A stretch of DNA of 64,000 nt from an uncultured Fulvivirga sp. (GTDB taxonomy: Bacteria > Bacteroidota > Bacteroidia > Cytophagales > Cyclobacteriaceae), in contig CANMSE010000001.1 of assembly GCA_947500555.1 (NCBI GenBank), positions 372,001-436,000 on the forward strand, written 5' to 3'. Below, one piece after another: positions 52,621 to 61,500 of the stretch. The notes under the pieces are model-generated. The model was given only the letters and a program-made list of their open reading frames with translations. It ran no database searches and was not told the DNA's origin. Every line of letters begins with the position of its first letter. Position 1 is the first letter of the stretch. A program made the position numbers and the translations under genes.

Positions 52621-53211
52621 ATGCAGATACTTCCTTCGAAACACTTAGTAAATTGTCAGTTTTCTGTTGACCGATACCACGCTTTAAAACAACTGCCTAA
52701 AAATGGCAAAATTGCGGAGGTCGGTGTTTTAGGAGGAGATCTGTCCAATTGGTTTCTAAAAAATTTAGAGCCCCAAGAGCTGCACTTAATTGATCTATAC
52801 AATTGTGCAGATTTTCCTGGAAAGGGTAGATTCAATAAAAAGCAGCATGAGAATTTTATTCATAAAAGGTTCGATGAAGAGATTAAGGCAAAGCAAGTAA
52901 TTGTAATGAAGGGATATTCTTGGAACGTGTTAGGCTCGTACCAGGCAAACTACTTCGATCTGATATATATAGACGCAGCGCATGATTATAATTCAGTAAA
53001 GAAGGATTTGGAGATGAGCGGGCAGAAAATAAAAAAAGACGGCTATATTGTAATGAACGATTATATCATGTATGATCATTTAGCTATGTCGAAGTATGGA
53101 GTAGTAGAAGCCACCAATGAATTCTGTATAAAGAACAATTGGGAATTTCTTTATTATGCATTTCATCCAAACTTATTTTGTGATGTAGTTTTGAGAAAAA
53201 TTCAAAGCTAA
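52621..53211 (+). CDS. SAM-dependent methyltransferase (Methyltransf_24-like)
   Basis: A 196-residue enzyme from ATG 52621 (MQILPSKHL); a TTG twelve codons upstream is in frame but gives non-conserved residues. Motif I is KIAEVGVLGGDLSNWFL and motif II is LHLIDLYNC. YFDLIYIDAAHDYNSVKKDLEMS is the Asp motif of the class I methyltransferase_24 family, which acts on sugars and macrolides. GYIVMNDYIMYDH carries the metal-type ND pair of this group. It lies between two glycosyltransferase genes, so it probably methylates a sugar in the polymer. Confidence 0.87.
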   Translation: MQILPSKHLVNCQFSVDRYHALKQLPKNGKIAEVGVLGGDLSNWFLKNLEPQELHLIDLYNCADFPGKGRFNKKQHENFIHKRFDEEIKAKQVIVMKGYSWNVLGSYQANYFDLIYIDAAHDYNSVKKDLEMSGQKIKKDGYIVMNDYIMYDHLAMSKYGVVEATNEFCIKNNWEFLYYAFHPNLFCDVVLRKIQS

Positions 53212-53221
53212 CTACCAGCTA

Positions 53222-55351
53222 ATGAATTATTGGTTAGTAACAACTGAATATCCTCCTCAAAGCGGTGGTGGTATTAGTACCTATTGCTATCATACGGGCC
53301 AAATGTTATGCGCTCATGGCCACAAGGTTTTTGTATTTATACCTGATAGTAATATCAAACAAGAATTAAATGAAGTTGATGACAATGGAGTAACACTGAT
53401 CTATTTTCCAATTCAGCATTATGATCATTTAGGATATGAGGCAGGCCTAAGTTATACTATCTCACAGGTGCTCAGAAGCTATTGTATTAATCATTCACCT
53501 CCTGACGTTATCGAATTTCAGGAGTATAATGGAATAGGTTATTATACTCTTCAGCGGAAATGGTTAGAAAAAGACTATTTCTCAGAAACAAAGTTTTTGG
53601 TTACAGCTCATGCTCCCAGCTATCTATACTTAGAATATAATCAAGCTCCCGGCTACTCTTTTCCAGAGTTTTGGATAGGAGAAATGGAAAAACATTCACT
53701 TAAAACTGCCGATGTAGTGATTTCACCAAGCCAGTATTTGCTGAATAAACTTGAGCTAGACGATGATAAATCGCATGTTGTTTTCAACCCCTATCAAATA
53801 GATAGCACCACTTTAGATGATATTCAAATTGGTGATGTTGCTTTTTTTGGCAAGTTAACACCCCAAAAGGGCGCATTGGAAATGCTTAGCTATTTCGAAA
53901 ATGCCTGGCGGAGTGGTGAAAAGATTTCGTTAAATGTAATTGGGGGTGGGGATCATTTTTTTTACCCTCTACTCAAGGATGTTGGAGACTATGTCAGAGA
54001 TAAGTATAGCAATAGAATTGATGAAGGTTTATTAACTTTTGAAGGTCATATTAAACCCAATTTACTCCCTCAACGAATAGCTAAAGCGCATGTAATCATT
54101 GTTCCGAGTATTGTTGATAATCTACCGTATACTGTGGTTGAGGCAATGTCTCTAGGCAAAATTGTATTAGCCTCAACAGATGGCGGTCATAAAGAGCTAA
54201 TAGAACATGGTGTAAGCGGCTTTCTTTTTGATCATCGCCTAAAGAATGATTTTATTCATACGTTGAAAGGGATATTAGCACTCAATACATCTGAAATTGC
54301 AGCAATTGGTATTGCCGCCAAAAAGTCGATTTCTCTAAAATGTGGTTATGATCATGTCTATGAAAAGAAGATAAAACTACTACAATCTAATCCTAATTCA
54401 ACCAACCATCTATTTCCCTTTTTAAGACCAGAAGTTAAACCACCTATTTCTGACGCCCCAAACTCTGAAAGCACACTACTATCAGTGGTTATTCCATATT
54501 ATAATATGGGTAAATTTGTAAATGAATGTATCGATTCAGTTACACAGAGTGAATATAGCAGCTACGAAATAATTGTAGTCAATGATGGTAGCACTGATGC
54601 AGGAAGTATTGAAGCATTAAAAAAGCTTCAACTAAATGATCGTATCAAAATTTATAATAAAGACAACAGTGGACTTAGTGCTACAAGAAACTTTGGTGCG
54701 TTAAAGGCTAAAGGTGAGTATATTGCCTTTTTAGACCCTGATGATAGCGTAGAGCCTACTTACTACAACAAAGCTATTCATATATTAAAAACCTATTCTA
54801 ATGTATCGTTCATTGGATGCTGGGCTAAATATTTTGGTGCGAAGAATTACATATGGCCATCCTTTAATCCTGAACCACCCTACCTTCTTACTCACAATAT
54901 GGTAAATAGCAGTGCCATAGTAATTCGCAGAAATGATTATTTACACTATGGTCAAAACGATGAGGCATTTATATATGGCATGGAGGATTATGATTCAATT
55001 ATAAACCTTGTAAAAAATGGTTGTGGCGGTGTAATTATTCCAGAGTGTCTTTGGAATTATAGGATTAGGAAAGGCTCATTGGCTCAATCTTTCAATAAAT
55101 ATTCTAAACAATACCTTTATAAATTGTTAGTGAACAAGCATGGGGATTACTATCAGAAATACGCAACTGAAGTAATAAATCTATTGAACGCCAATGGGCC
55201 TGGAATGAATTTTGACAACCCTACCAAGAAGTTAGGGATATTTCATGGACTTAATCTACCATTCAACAACTCAAAATTAATAGAGACACTTAAAGGCAAT
55301 AAATTTTTACGTAAAATTGCCAAATCTATTTATTCACACATCGGCAATTAA
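53222..55351 (+). CDS. GT4-GT2 fusion glycosyltransferase
   Basis: A 709-residue bifunctional protein. The GT4 domain (residues 1-395) has TEYPPQSGGGISTYCYHTGQML, VAFFGKLTPQKGALEML, GHIKPNLLPQRIAKAHVIIVPSIVDNLPYTVVEAMSLGKIVLAS and GG. The GT2 domain (from about residue 418) has LLSVVIPYYNMGKFVNECIDSV, NDGSTDAGS, TRNFGALKAKGEYIAFLDPDDSV and GMEDYDSI. Two sugars, or one sugar in two linkages, could be added by one chain. It ends directly before the ABC transporter permease (start 1 base after the stop codon), suggesting it completes the chain before export. Confidence 0.9.
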   Translation: MNYWLVTTEYPPQSGGGISTYCYHTGQMLCAHGHKVFVFIPDSNIKQELNEVDDNGVTLIYFPIQHYDHLGYEAGLSYTISQVLRSYCINHSPPDVIEFQEYNGIGYYTLQRKWLEKDYFSETKFLVTAHAPSYLYLEYNQAPGYSFPEFWIGEMEKHSLKTADVVISPSQYLLNKLELDDDKSHVVFNPYQIDSTTLDDIQIGDVAFFGKLTPQKGALEMLSYFENAWRSGEKISLNVIGGGDHFFYPLLKDVGDYVRDKYSNRIDEGLLTFEGHIKPNLLPQRIAKAHVIIVPSIVDNLPYTVVEAMSLGKIVLASTDGGHKELIEHGVSGFLFDHRLKNDFIHTLKGILALNTSEIAAIGIAAKKSISLKCGYDHVYEKKIKLLQSNPNSTNHLFPFLRPEVKPPISDAPNSESTLLSVVIPYYNMGKFVNECIDSVTQSEYSSYEIIVVNDGSTDAGSIEALKKLQLNDRIKIYNKDNSGLSATRNFGALKAKGEYIAFLDPDDSVEPTYYNKAIHILKTYSNVSFIGCWAKYFGAKNYIWPSFNPEPPYLLTHNMVNSSAIVIRRNDYLHYGQNDEAFIYGMEDYDSIINLVKNGCGGVIIPECLWNYRIRKGSLAQSFNKYSKQYLYKLLVNKHGDYYQKYATEVINLLNANGPGMNFDNPTKKLGIFHGLNLPFNNSKLIETLKGNKFLRKIAKSIYSHIGN

Positions 55352-56149
55352 ATGAGCAACCTTCTTCCGAATTTTTTCACCTCGTGGTTTTACGAAAGTA
55401 ATCGAGCCGAAAGAATCTGGATGATGGCAAAAATAGAATTCAAGCTGCGTTACTACGAGAATAAACTAGGACTGATGTGGGCGCTGATTAAGCCAGTCTC
55501 ACAGATATTAATGTATTATGTAGTTTTTCAAGTACTAATGAATCAACAAGTGGAGAACTACGTTATTTACCTGTTTGCCGGCCTACTCCTATGGATGTTT
55601 TTTACTGAGTGTACCAGTGGTACAGTAAAAATCTTACAAACAAAAAAATATCTATACGAGTACACCAATATGCACAAATTGGAGATCTACATAGCCTCGA
55701 TACTATCTTCAGTTATAGGCTTAGTCTTTAACCTTATGATTTTTTTAATCGGGGCATGGGTCTCAGGCATATACCCTAGCTTTCACTATGTTTTCTTTAT
55801 TTTCATCTTCATAAACTTATTCGTCCTTAGTTTTGGCGTATCTCTAATTTTGTCCAACTTATTTCTACTTTTCAAGGATATAATGCAAATATGGAATATA
55901 GTAGTTGGATTTGGTTTTTTTCTATCTCCTATATTGTACAGAGGTGACTTATTTAGCGAAAAATTGCGTTTTCTTGATTATCTTAATCCAATTTCTGGAA
56001 TTATCAACAATGCACGTAACGTGTTAATGTTTCAAGCAAACCCTGATTGGCAAATGCTTTTATTTGATATTGGTTACGCTTCTTTAATTCTAATAATAGG
56101 GTTAATGCTACTTAAAAGAATTTCACCCAGGGCATCTGAGTTACTTTAA
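55352..56149 (+). CDS. wzm: Polysaccharide ABC transporter permease (Wzm/TagG-like)
   Basis: A 265-residue ABC-2 permease with six helices: RAERIWMMAKIEFKLRYYENKLGLMWALIKPVSQILMYYVVF at the N-terminus is the diagnostic amphipathic interface region, and GFGFFLSPILYRGDLF and LNPISGIINNARNVLMF follow. It exports lipid-linked polysaccharide with the ATPase encoded next, whose start codon follows its stop codon directly. Expected role is transport of a finished, probably lipid-linked, chain across the inner membrane. Confidence 0.93.
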   Translation: MSNLLPNFFTSWFYESNRAERIWMMAKIEFKLRYYENKLGLMWALIKPVSQILMYYVVFQVLMNQQVENYVIYLFAGLLLWMFFTECTSGTVKILQTKKYLYEYTNMHKLEIYIASILSSVIGLVFNLMIFLIGAWVSGIYPSFHYVFFIFIFINLFVLSFGVSLILSNLFLLFKDIMQIWNIVVGFGFFLSPILYRGDLFSEKLRFLDYLNPISGIINNARNVLMFQANPDWQMLLFDIGYASLILIIGLMLLKRISPRASELL

Positions 56150-56887
56150 ATGAGCGAAAAAGCACTAATACTGAAGAACGTATCAAAGACTTTCTATATT
56201 AATGATAAGAAAGTGGATACATTCAAAGAGCGATTATTTAACAGCATGAGCAATAGGAATTCACGAAGCTTTAAAGCTGTTGAGAACATTAGTTTAGAAA
56301 TTGAGAGAGGCGAAAATTTTGGAGTAATTGGTAGAAACGGTAGTGGAAAGTCAACACTTGTTAAGTTGATGAGTGGAGCCTTTGTCCCGGATATGGGAGG
56401 AGAAATTCAAAAGAATGGTACATCAATGCTACTTAATTTGGGAGTAGGTATGAGTCACGAATTAACAGCAAGACAAAATGTATATGTGAGTGGATCAGCT
56501 CTAGGGTTAAAAATTAAGGAAATAGAACAGCTATTTGATAAAATAATAGAATTCGCTGAGTTAGAAGACTTTGTCGATTCAAAAGTCAAATACTTCTCAT
56601 CAGGTATGATTCAACGATTATCATTTGCTATAGCAACTAATGCAGGAGCGGACATTATGTTTTTAGATGAAGTTTTTGCAGTAGGAGATGCTAAATTTAA
56701 AAAGAAAGCTATTGATGTTATGGAGAAAAGTTGGATTGATGGAAGAACCATTATTATGGTAAGTCACAGTCTGACCAACATTTCAAAGTATTGTAAAAGA
56801 GCCGTTTATCTAAAAAAAGGAAAAGTAGCTTATTTAGGAGATGCCAAAGAAGCAATTAAACTCTATAACGAAGATAATGCGAATTAA
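56150..56887 (+). CDS. wzt: Polysaccharide ABC transporter ATPase (Wzt/TagH-like, short)
   Basis: A 245-residue ATPase: Walker A GRNGSGKST (about residue 62), the Q-loop near NLGVGMSHELTARQNV, signature YFSSGMIQRLSFA, Walker B DIMFLDEVFAVGD and the switch His in MVSHSLTNI. The protein ends after the nucleotide-binding domain and lacks the C-terminal sugar-recognition domain of classical O9a-type Wzt, so export would not be gated by a terminal sugar mark. It pairs with the permease upstream. It ends one base before the convergent ligase/polymerase gene. Confidence 0.93.
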   Translation: MSEKALILKNVSKTFYINDKKVDTFKERLFNSMSNRNSRSFKAVENISLEIERGENFGVIGRNGSGKSTLVKLMSGAFVPDMGGEIQKNGTSMLLNLGVGMSHELTARQNVYVSGSALGLKIKEIEQLFDKIIEFAELEDFVDSKVKYFSSGMIQRLSFAIATNAGADIMFLDEVFAVGDAKFKKKAIDVMEKSWIDGRTIIMVSHSLTNISKYCKRAVYLKKGKVAYLGDAKEAIKLYNEDNAN

Positions 56888-56888
56888 G

Positions 56889-58160
56889 TCAACTTTCAGT
56901 CCTGAGAAAGAAAAGTGAACTATTAAATAGGCCATAAATGTAAATTCCCATGTATCTGTTCAATGCATTTTCAGTTATAAATACAAGAAAAAATATCAGG
57001 ACAAAGCTTAAATATAGATGATTTTCGTATAACCAAGCATATCTTGCTGACGGCAGTATAAGTAGATAAATACTTAGTAGCCCTAACAGCCCAAAAGAAA
57101 TCCATGAGTACAGATATTGATTGTGAACTCCAAAGTTTTGATCCAGGGCGTATATAAAGTTCTTTTTTTCAAACTGTAGATTCATCTCGCCTTTATAATC
57201 TCCGGAACCAACACCGAAAACCGGATTTTCTTTAATTATATCAATACCGCAATGCCATAATGCTAATCGCAAAGTCAAACCATTCCAATTTTCAGATTTA
57301 ACCTCACCATTAAAATGATTAACCGGATTGGGGTTGTCAAATTCATACCGGAAATTTGATGACATACTTTTTAATCTGTTTATTGTTTGAGGAAAAAATA
57401 ATACACTTAAAATTGATATTGTAATAACTCCCAAAACGGCTGATGCTCCATAAAGCCTTCTTTTTTTTACAGGCAAATTAAACACTCCCAAAAAAATTAG
57501 AATTAAGAAAGTAAATAGTGAGATTCTTACCGCTAAAAGTATTTGAAATAAAATAAGTATTGAGCCAATAATGAGGTAAATGGCTTTTTCCTTGTCAGAG
57601 AACTTGCCAAAGAAATAAACAATAAATACAAGGGCCAAATTAACATAAATAGAATAATAAGTAGCTTGTTTATTAATTAGAGAGACCAAATTATCATTAA
57701 AAAAATATCCGAAATCCATAGTTTGGATATAAAGGATCGTTGAATTAATCAGGCCGATGAATGCGCCTGCGAAAACCATTAGAATAAACCATCGAAGAAT
57801 AGTAAGAACTAAAATTGAATTTCTTAACGAGAAAAAAATTACGGGAAACAAGATAAGTAGCAGTCTCATTTCAACATATTTAAACCCCTGACTTACATTA
57901 CTGGAATAAGATATTCCCAAAAGGGTAATGAGTACATACCCCCAAAAGAACCATACGTACTTATTTTGGATCATTGTTTTAAGGCCGTCTTTTCCTAGGC
58001 TCCACAGAGATAACAAAAAAACCAGTACGACAACCATATTGGCAACATCATGATAACCAAAAATAAAAAGTGCTAAACTAATTTGGACTAACCGAATAGA
58101 AGTCAAGCTGTTATTTTTTTGTAGCCACTCTTTCATATTCCTTTTTATAAAATTCGGCAT
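56889..58160 (-). CDS. O-antigen ligase/polymerase-like (Wzy/WaaL family)
   Basis: A 423-residue membrane protein with about twelve helices. The Wzy_C-type periplasmic loop reads ENPVFGVGSGDYKGEMN, then FGVHNQYLYSWISFGLLGLLSIYLL, with the conserved H...L...G. Whether it polymerises repeat units or ligates them to a lipid core cannot be told. It overlaps the upstream GT4 gene by up to 50 bases if ATG 58160 is used; ATG 58136 would cut this to 26. Its companion exporter is the ABC system on the other side. Confidence 0.85.
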   Translation of the reverse strand: MPNFIKRNMKEWLQKNNSLTSIRLVQISLALFIFGYHDVANMVVVLVFLLSLWSLGKDGLKTMIQNKYVWFFWGYVLITLLGISYSSNVSQGFKYVEMRLLLILFPVIFFSLRNSILVLTILRWFILMVFAGAFIGLINSTILYIQTMDFGYFFNDNLVSLINKQATYYSIYVNLALVFIVYFFGKFSDKEKAIYLIIGSILILFQILLAVRISLFTFLILIFLGVFNLPVKKRRLYGASAVLGVITISILSVLFFPQTINRLKSMSSNFRYEFDNPNPVNHFNGEVKSENWNGLTLRLALWHCGIDIIKENPVFGVGSGDYKGEMNLQFEKKNFIYALDQNFGVHNQYLYSWISFGLLGLLSIYLLILPSARYAWLYENHLYLSFVLIFFLVFITENALNRYMGIYIYGLFNSSLFFLRTES

Positions 58161-59190
58161 TAATTTTAATGTCGTGTTTTTCTTTACAGATTTTCCTGCT
58201 TTTAAGACCCATTCGATTCAGTAGATTTCGATCATTCACAAACATTTTGATTTTTTCTTTGGCTTCTATAACCGTTTGGAACAAGTACCCATTTTCTCCA
58301 TCAATAACTAAATCTCTATTCCCTACACAATTATAGAGTATGAGGCACTTTCCAGAGTTCATAGCCTCTAAAACTGAAAAAGGTTGACCTTCCCACTGAG
58401 CAGTAGATAAAAAAATATCCGCCTCACTAATCTGTTTCTCTACGCATTCTGAATTAGCCCATCCAGTAATTGTCATTAGTTCTGGGTTCAGTTCATCACT
58501 TAAGGGGCCATCTCCCACCCATACGAATTCAAAGTTTTTGTCTCCGTAAAACTCTTTAGCTATCTCGTTGAACATCCTTGGGTTTTTTTGATATGAAGCA
58601 ATACCAGCAAATACCACCCTCAAGGGTTCTCCTATATTATCTTTGGGTTTCATCTCACTACTTATGGAAATGGCATTATTGATGCAGATCGACTTCATTC
58701 CCCAATATTTATATAGAAGCCATTCAGATTGTCCGCATGAAATTATTTCTCCGGCCAGGTAATAGGCCACTTTTTCTAAGAAAATAAATAGTCTTTTTTT
58801 TAAAAACCCTATATCCTCTCTGGCAAAAGGAGCAGAATTAGGCGTATAAATCACATTTTTAATCCTCAATATGAAACAAGCAATACGGCCTAGAAAGCCT
58901 GCTTTGGAAGAATGCAAATGGATAGTGTCAAACTTTTCATTTCTTAAAAATTTAATTAGATCAAATAAGGCAATAATATCTTTAAAAGGATTTATCTCTC
59001 TTTGAACACTGTCCCACAAAACAAATTTAACATCAGCGTCAAACCTACCTCTCACGTCACTAATGGTATCAGCAGTAGCTCTCGACCCATGAAAAACTAC
59101 GTGATTTTCACTTTTTAATTGACTAGACAAGTTGATAATAAATGTTGTAATACCTGAAGAAAACGGCTCAACTACATGTAAAATTCTCAT
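58111..59190 (-). CDS. GT4-family glycosyltransferase
   Basis: A 359-residue GT-B enzyme: ILHVVEPFSSGITTFIINLSSQL, TIHLHSSKAGFLGRIACFI, VVFAGIASYQKNPRMFNEIA, FVWVGDGPLSDEL and AQWEGQPFSVLEAMNSGKCLILYN with the EX7E-type sugar-nucleotide motif. It is coupled by 4 bases to the GT2 gene upstream and overlaps the ligase/polymerase gene downstream. It belongs to a group often annotated as capsule glycosyltransferases (Glyco_transf_4 plus Glycos_transf_1). Sugar and acceptor unknown. Confidence 0.92.
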   Translation of the reverse strand: MRILHVVEPFSSGITTFIINLSSQLKSENHVVFHGSRATADTISDVRGRFDADVKFVLWDSVQREINPFKDIIALFDLIKFLRNEKFDTIHLHSSKAGFLGRIACFILRIKNVIYTPNSAPFAREDIGFLKKRLFIFLEKVAYYLAGEIISCGQSEWLLYKYWGMKSICINNAISISSEMKPKDNIGEPLRVVFAGIASYQKNPRMFNEIAKEFYGDKNFEFVWVGDGPLSDELNPELMTITGWANSECVEKQISEADIFLSTAQWEGQPFSVLEAMNSGKCLILYNCVGNRDLVIDGENGYLFQTVIEAKEKIKMFVNDRNLLNRMGLKSRKICKEKHDIKINAEFYKKEYERVATKK

Positions 59191-60011
59191 TTGTAAATTA
59201 CTTTTTTCATCTTCAGGATAATGTACTTTGGTATTATCAATAGGATTAATACTTTCAAAACTCCTACAAAGAAGTAAAATGAATAATTCCTATATTTCCA
59301 TATTATCCTTAATCTTGTCTTAAGCTGTGTTCTTCTATTTCTGGAAGTAATTCCATCTGTGTTATATTCTACAAGTGTTAAAACTTCTGGAAGATTGGCT
59401 GTTTTAAATTTTTTTACAAATAACATGAAGTAAGCATAATCTTCAGCCGCTTTGAAATCGACAGGATAATGCCCAATTGTATCCAAAGCCTCACATCTAA
59501 ACATGACTGCTGGGTGAATAAAAGAAACACCTAGCATCATATTTTTTTTAATACTTTCATGATCGACAGGCAACTTCAAAGTGAATAGTGTTTCCTCATT
59601 GTCGAAGTATCTAACATAACTGCCTACCAACCCCACCTCAGGGTTAGTCTCCAAATAATTGAATTGTTTTTCAAACCTATTATTAATGATAAGATCACCG
59701 CAATCCAATCTAGCTATGTAACTTACTTGTAATTTTTTCTGGATGAATGATAAACCGGCATTTAATGCATACTCAATCCCTTTATTCTTAGAATTAAACT
59801 GAATAACAAAATCAATTTTTTTTTTGTCCAGTATTGATTCTACTTCCTGCGCATTTATAGATTTATTCTTAGCACTTCCATCATCAATCACCATCACGGC
59901 CATTGACTCATTAACACTTAAACTCTTCAATGATCTTTCCAACCCCGATGGGTTATTAAAATGAGGTATTAATACTATAATCTCGTAATGATAGGATCTA
60001 AGGTGATTCAA
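59187..60011 (-). CDS. GT2-family glycosyltransferase
   Basis: A 274-residue GT-A enzyme: IIVLIPHFNNPSGLERSLKSL, MVIDDGSAKNKSI, FNSKNKGIEYALNAGLSFI and the region YIARLDCGDLI, where DCGD replaces the common DxD. A C-terminal hydrophobic stretch (FYFFVGVLKVLILLIIPKYIIL) may anchor it. It is the first gene of a minus-strand run (GT2, GT4, ligase/polymerase) that faces the initiating phosphotransferase gene. Sugar unknown. Confidence 0.88.
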   Translation of the reverse strand: MNHLRSYHYEIIVLIPHFNNPSGLERSLKSLSVNESMAVMVIDDGSAKNKSINAQEVESILDKKKIDFVIQFNSKNKGIEYALNAGLSFIQKKLQVSYIARLDCGDLIINNRFEKQFNYLETNPEVGLVGSYVRYFDNEETLFTLKLPVDHESIKKNMMLGVSFIHPAVMFRCEALDTIGHYPVDFKAAEDYAYFMLFVKKFKTANLPEVLTLVEYNTDGITSRNRRTQLKTRLRIIWKYRNYSFYFFVGVLKVLILLIIPKYIILKMKKVIYK

Positions 60012-60076
60012 AGGTTTTCAGTGCTTGATGAATTTTTAAGATTTAGAAATAATGCATTTATTTAATAATATTTTTC

Positions 60077-60102
60077 AATACTTTACTTTAGTATTATATT
60101 TG
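60077..60102 (+). promoter_or_regulatory. Candidate promoter for the initiating phosphotransferase
   Basis: TATATTTG at 60095-60102 (TAnnTTTG) is 16 bases before the ATG at 60119. A 6-bp inverted repeat, AATACT (60077-60082) and AGTATT (60090-60095), overlaps the -7 box and could bind a regulator. No clear -33 TTG is seen. Confidence 0.45.
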
Positions 60103-60118
60103 CAGTGTTTGATAAATT

Positions 60119-61498
60119 ATGCAGCATCGCTTCTCCAAATATATTGATCTAATTGTCTTTATAGTAGATGTACTTCTACTTAATTTGTCATTTGTCATTG
60201 CTTACAAATCAAGTCTAGGTTCGTTGGATGGATTACTGGATATTCCATATGTAAATATCCTGTTCTTTACAAACCTAACCTGGTTAGTGCTCTCTTTTCT
60301 TGGCAAACCTTTTAGAATTTCACGTATTTCAAAATTGTCTGAGATTTTAAGAACTATAATACGATTTATTGTCGTACAACTATTTTCTGTTTCAGCCGTC
60401 CTTGTTTTAATTAATCCGCTGGTCTATTCTAGAGAGCAACTAGTTACAACTTATATAATTTTTCCTCTTTTCATATTACTATGGAGAGCAATCTTTATCT
60501 ACTCAATTAGAATATATAGAAAATTTGGCTACAATTATAGAAGTGTAGTGATTGTTGGTTATGGTGATATTGCCGAAGAGCTCAAAAAATTCTTTAGATA
60601 TCATCCTGAATTTGGCTTTAAGTTTTTAGGTTTTTTTGATAATGATGCAAAAAAATCAATCGCCAAAGGAAAGGTTGATGATATAATTAATTTCGCATCC
60701 CTTCATAGAATTGACGAAATTTATTGTTGCCTTCCTTACGTCAAGTATTCTTCTATCCAAAAAATAATTTCATTCGGAGAGAAAAATTTCATTAAGGTCA
60801 AGCTAATTGCAGATTTCAGGGGATTCCAGAACAAAGGGGTTGAAATTGAAAGCTATGATAATATCCCCGTACTAAATGTAACTTCTTTTCCTTTAGAGGC
60901 CCAAAAGAATAGAGTAGTTAAAAGAGTATTTGACGTTGTCTTTTCTTCAGTAATTATACTAGCAATATTCTCATGGTTATTCCCATTAATAGGAATTGCA
61001 ATTATGCTGGATTCAAGGGGGCCTATTTTTTTCAAACAAAGAAGAACTGGCAAAAGCAATAATGATTTTTGGTGCTGGAAGTTCAGAACCATGTATCAGA
61101 ATAAGAAAGCTGATGTACAGCAAGCAACCCAAAATGATGATCGAATAACGAGAGTCGGCTCTTTTCTAAGAAAAACTAGCTTGGACGAACTCCCACAGTT
61201 TTTTAACGCATTTATTGGTAACATGTCCGTTGTTGGACCAAGACCACACATGTTACATCATACTAAAGAGTATTCAAAAAAAGTTGAACGATTTATGGCT
61301 AGACATTTTGTTAAGCCTGGAATTACCGGTTTGGCACAGGCCAAAGGTTATAGAGGAGAAACACCTGATGTGAGCTTAATGAAAAATAGAGTTAAATTCG
61401 ATCGATTTTACATCGAAAACTGGTCTTTAATACTCGATATGAAAATTATTTTCTTAACAATTATCACTCTCATTAAGGGTGACGAAAAAGCTTATTAG
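60119..61498 (+). CDS. Initiating polyprenyl-phosphate sugar-1-phosphate transferase (WcaJ/WbaP-like)
   Basis: A 459-residue PHPT-family enzyme that starts each repeat unit by moving hexose-1-phosphate to undecaprenyl phosphate. Four N-terminal helices, a Rossmann-like middle domain (SVVIVGYGDIAEELKKFF, about residue 142) and the catalytic C-terminal part are present. The catalytic part has a membrane hairpin, LDSRGPIFFKQRRTGKSNNDFWCWKFRTM, TRVGSFLRKTSLDELPQFFNAFIGNMSVVGPRP and KPGITGLAQAKGYRGET. Length and middle domain fit WcaJ/EpsE-like glucose or galactose transferases. The WecA-like gene follows in the same direction. Confidence 0.94.
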   Translation: MQHRFSKYIDLIVFIVDVLLLNLSFVIAYKSSLGSLDGLLDIPYVNILFFTNLTWLVLSFLGKPFRISRISKLSEILRTIIRFIVVQLFSVSAVLVLINPLVYSREQLVTTYIIFPLFILLWRAIFIYSIRIYRKFGYNYRSVVIVGYGDIAEELKKFFRYHPEFGFKFLGFFDNDAKKSIAKGKVDDIINFASLHRIDEIYCCLPYVKYSSIQKIISFGEKNFIKVKLIADFRGFQNKGVEIESYDNIPVLNVTSFPLEAQKNRVVKRVFDVVFSSVIILAIFSWLFPLIGIAIMLDSRGPIFFKQRRTGKSNNDFWCWKFRTMYQNKKADVQQATQNDDRITRVGSFLRKTSLDELPQFFNAFIGNMSVVGPRPHMLHHTKEYSKKVERFMARHFVKPGITGLAQAKGYRGETPDVSLMKNRVKFDRFYIENWSLILDMKIIFLTIITLIKGDEKAY

Positions 61499-61500
61499 TT

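Noticed and set aside
56904..56925. Weak inverted repeat just after the ATPase gene as a bidirectional terminator
   Set aside because: Pairing is short and interrupted and no U-run is present; it lies inside the ligase/polymerase coding end.
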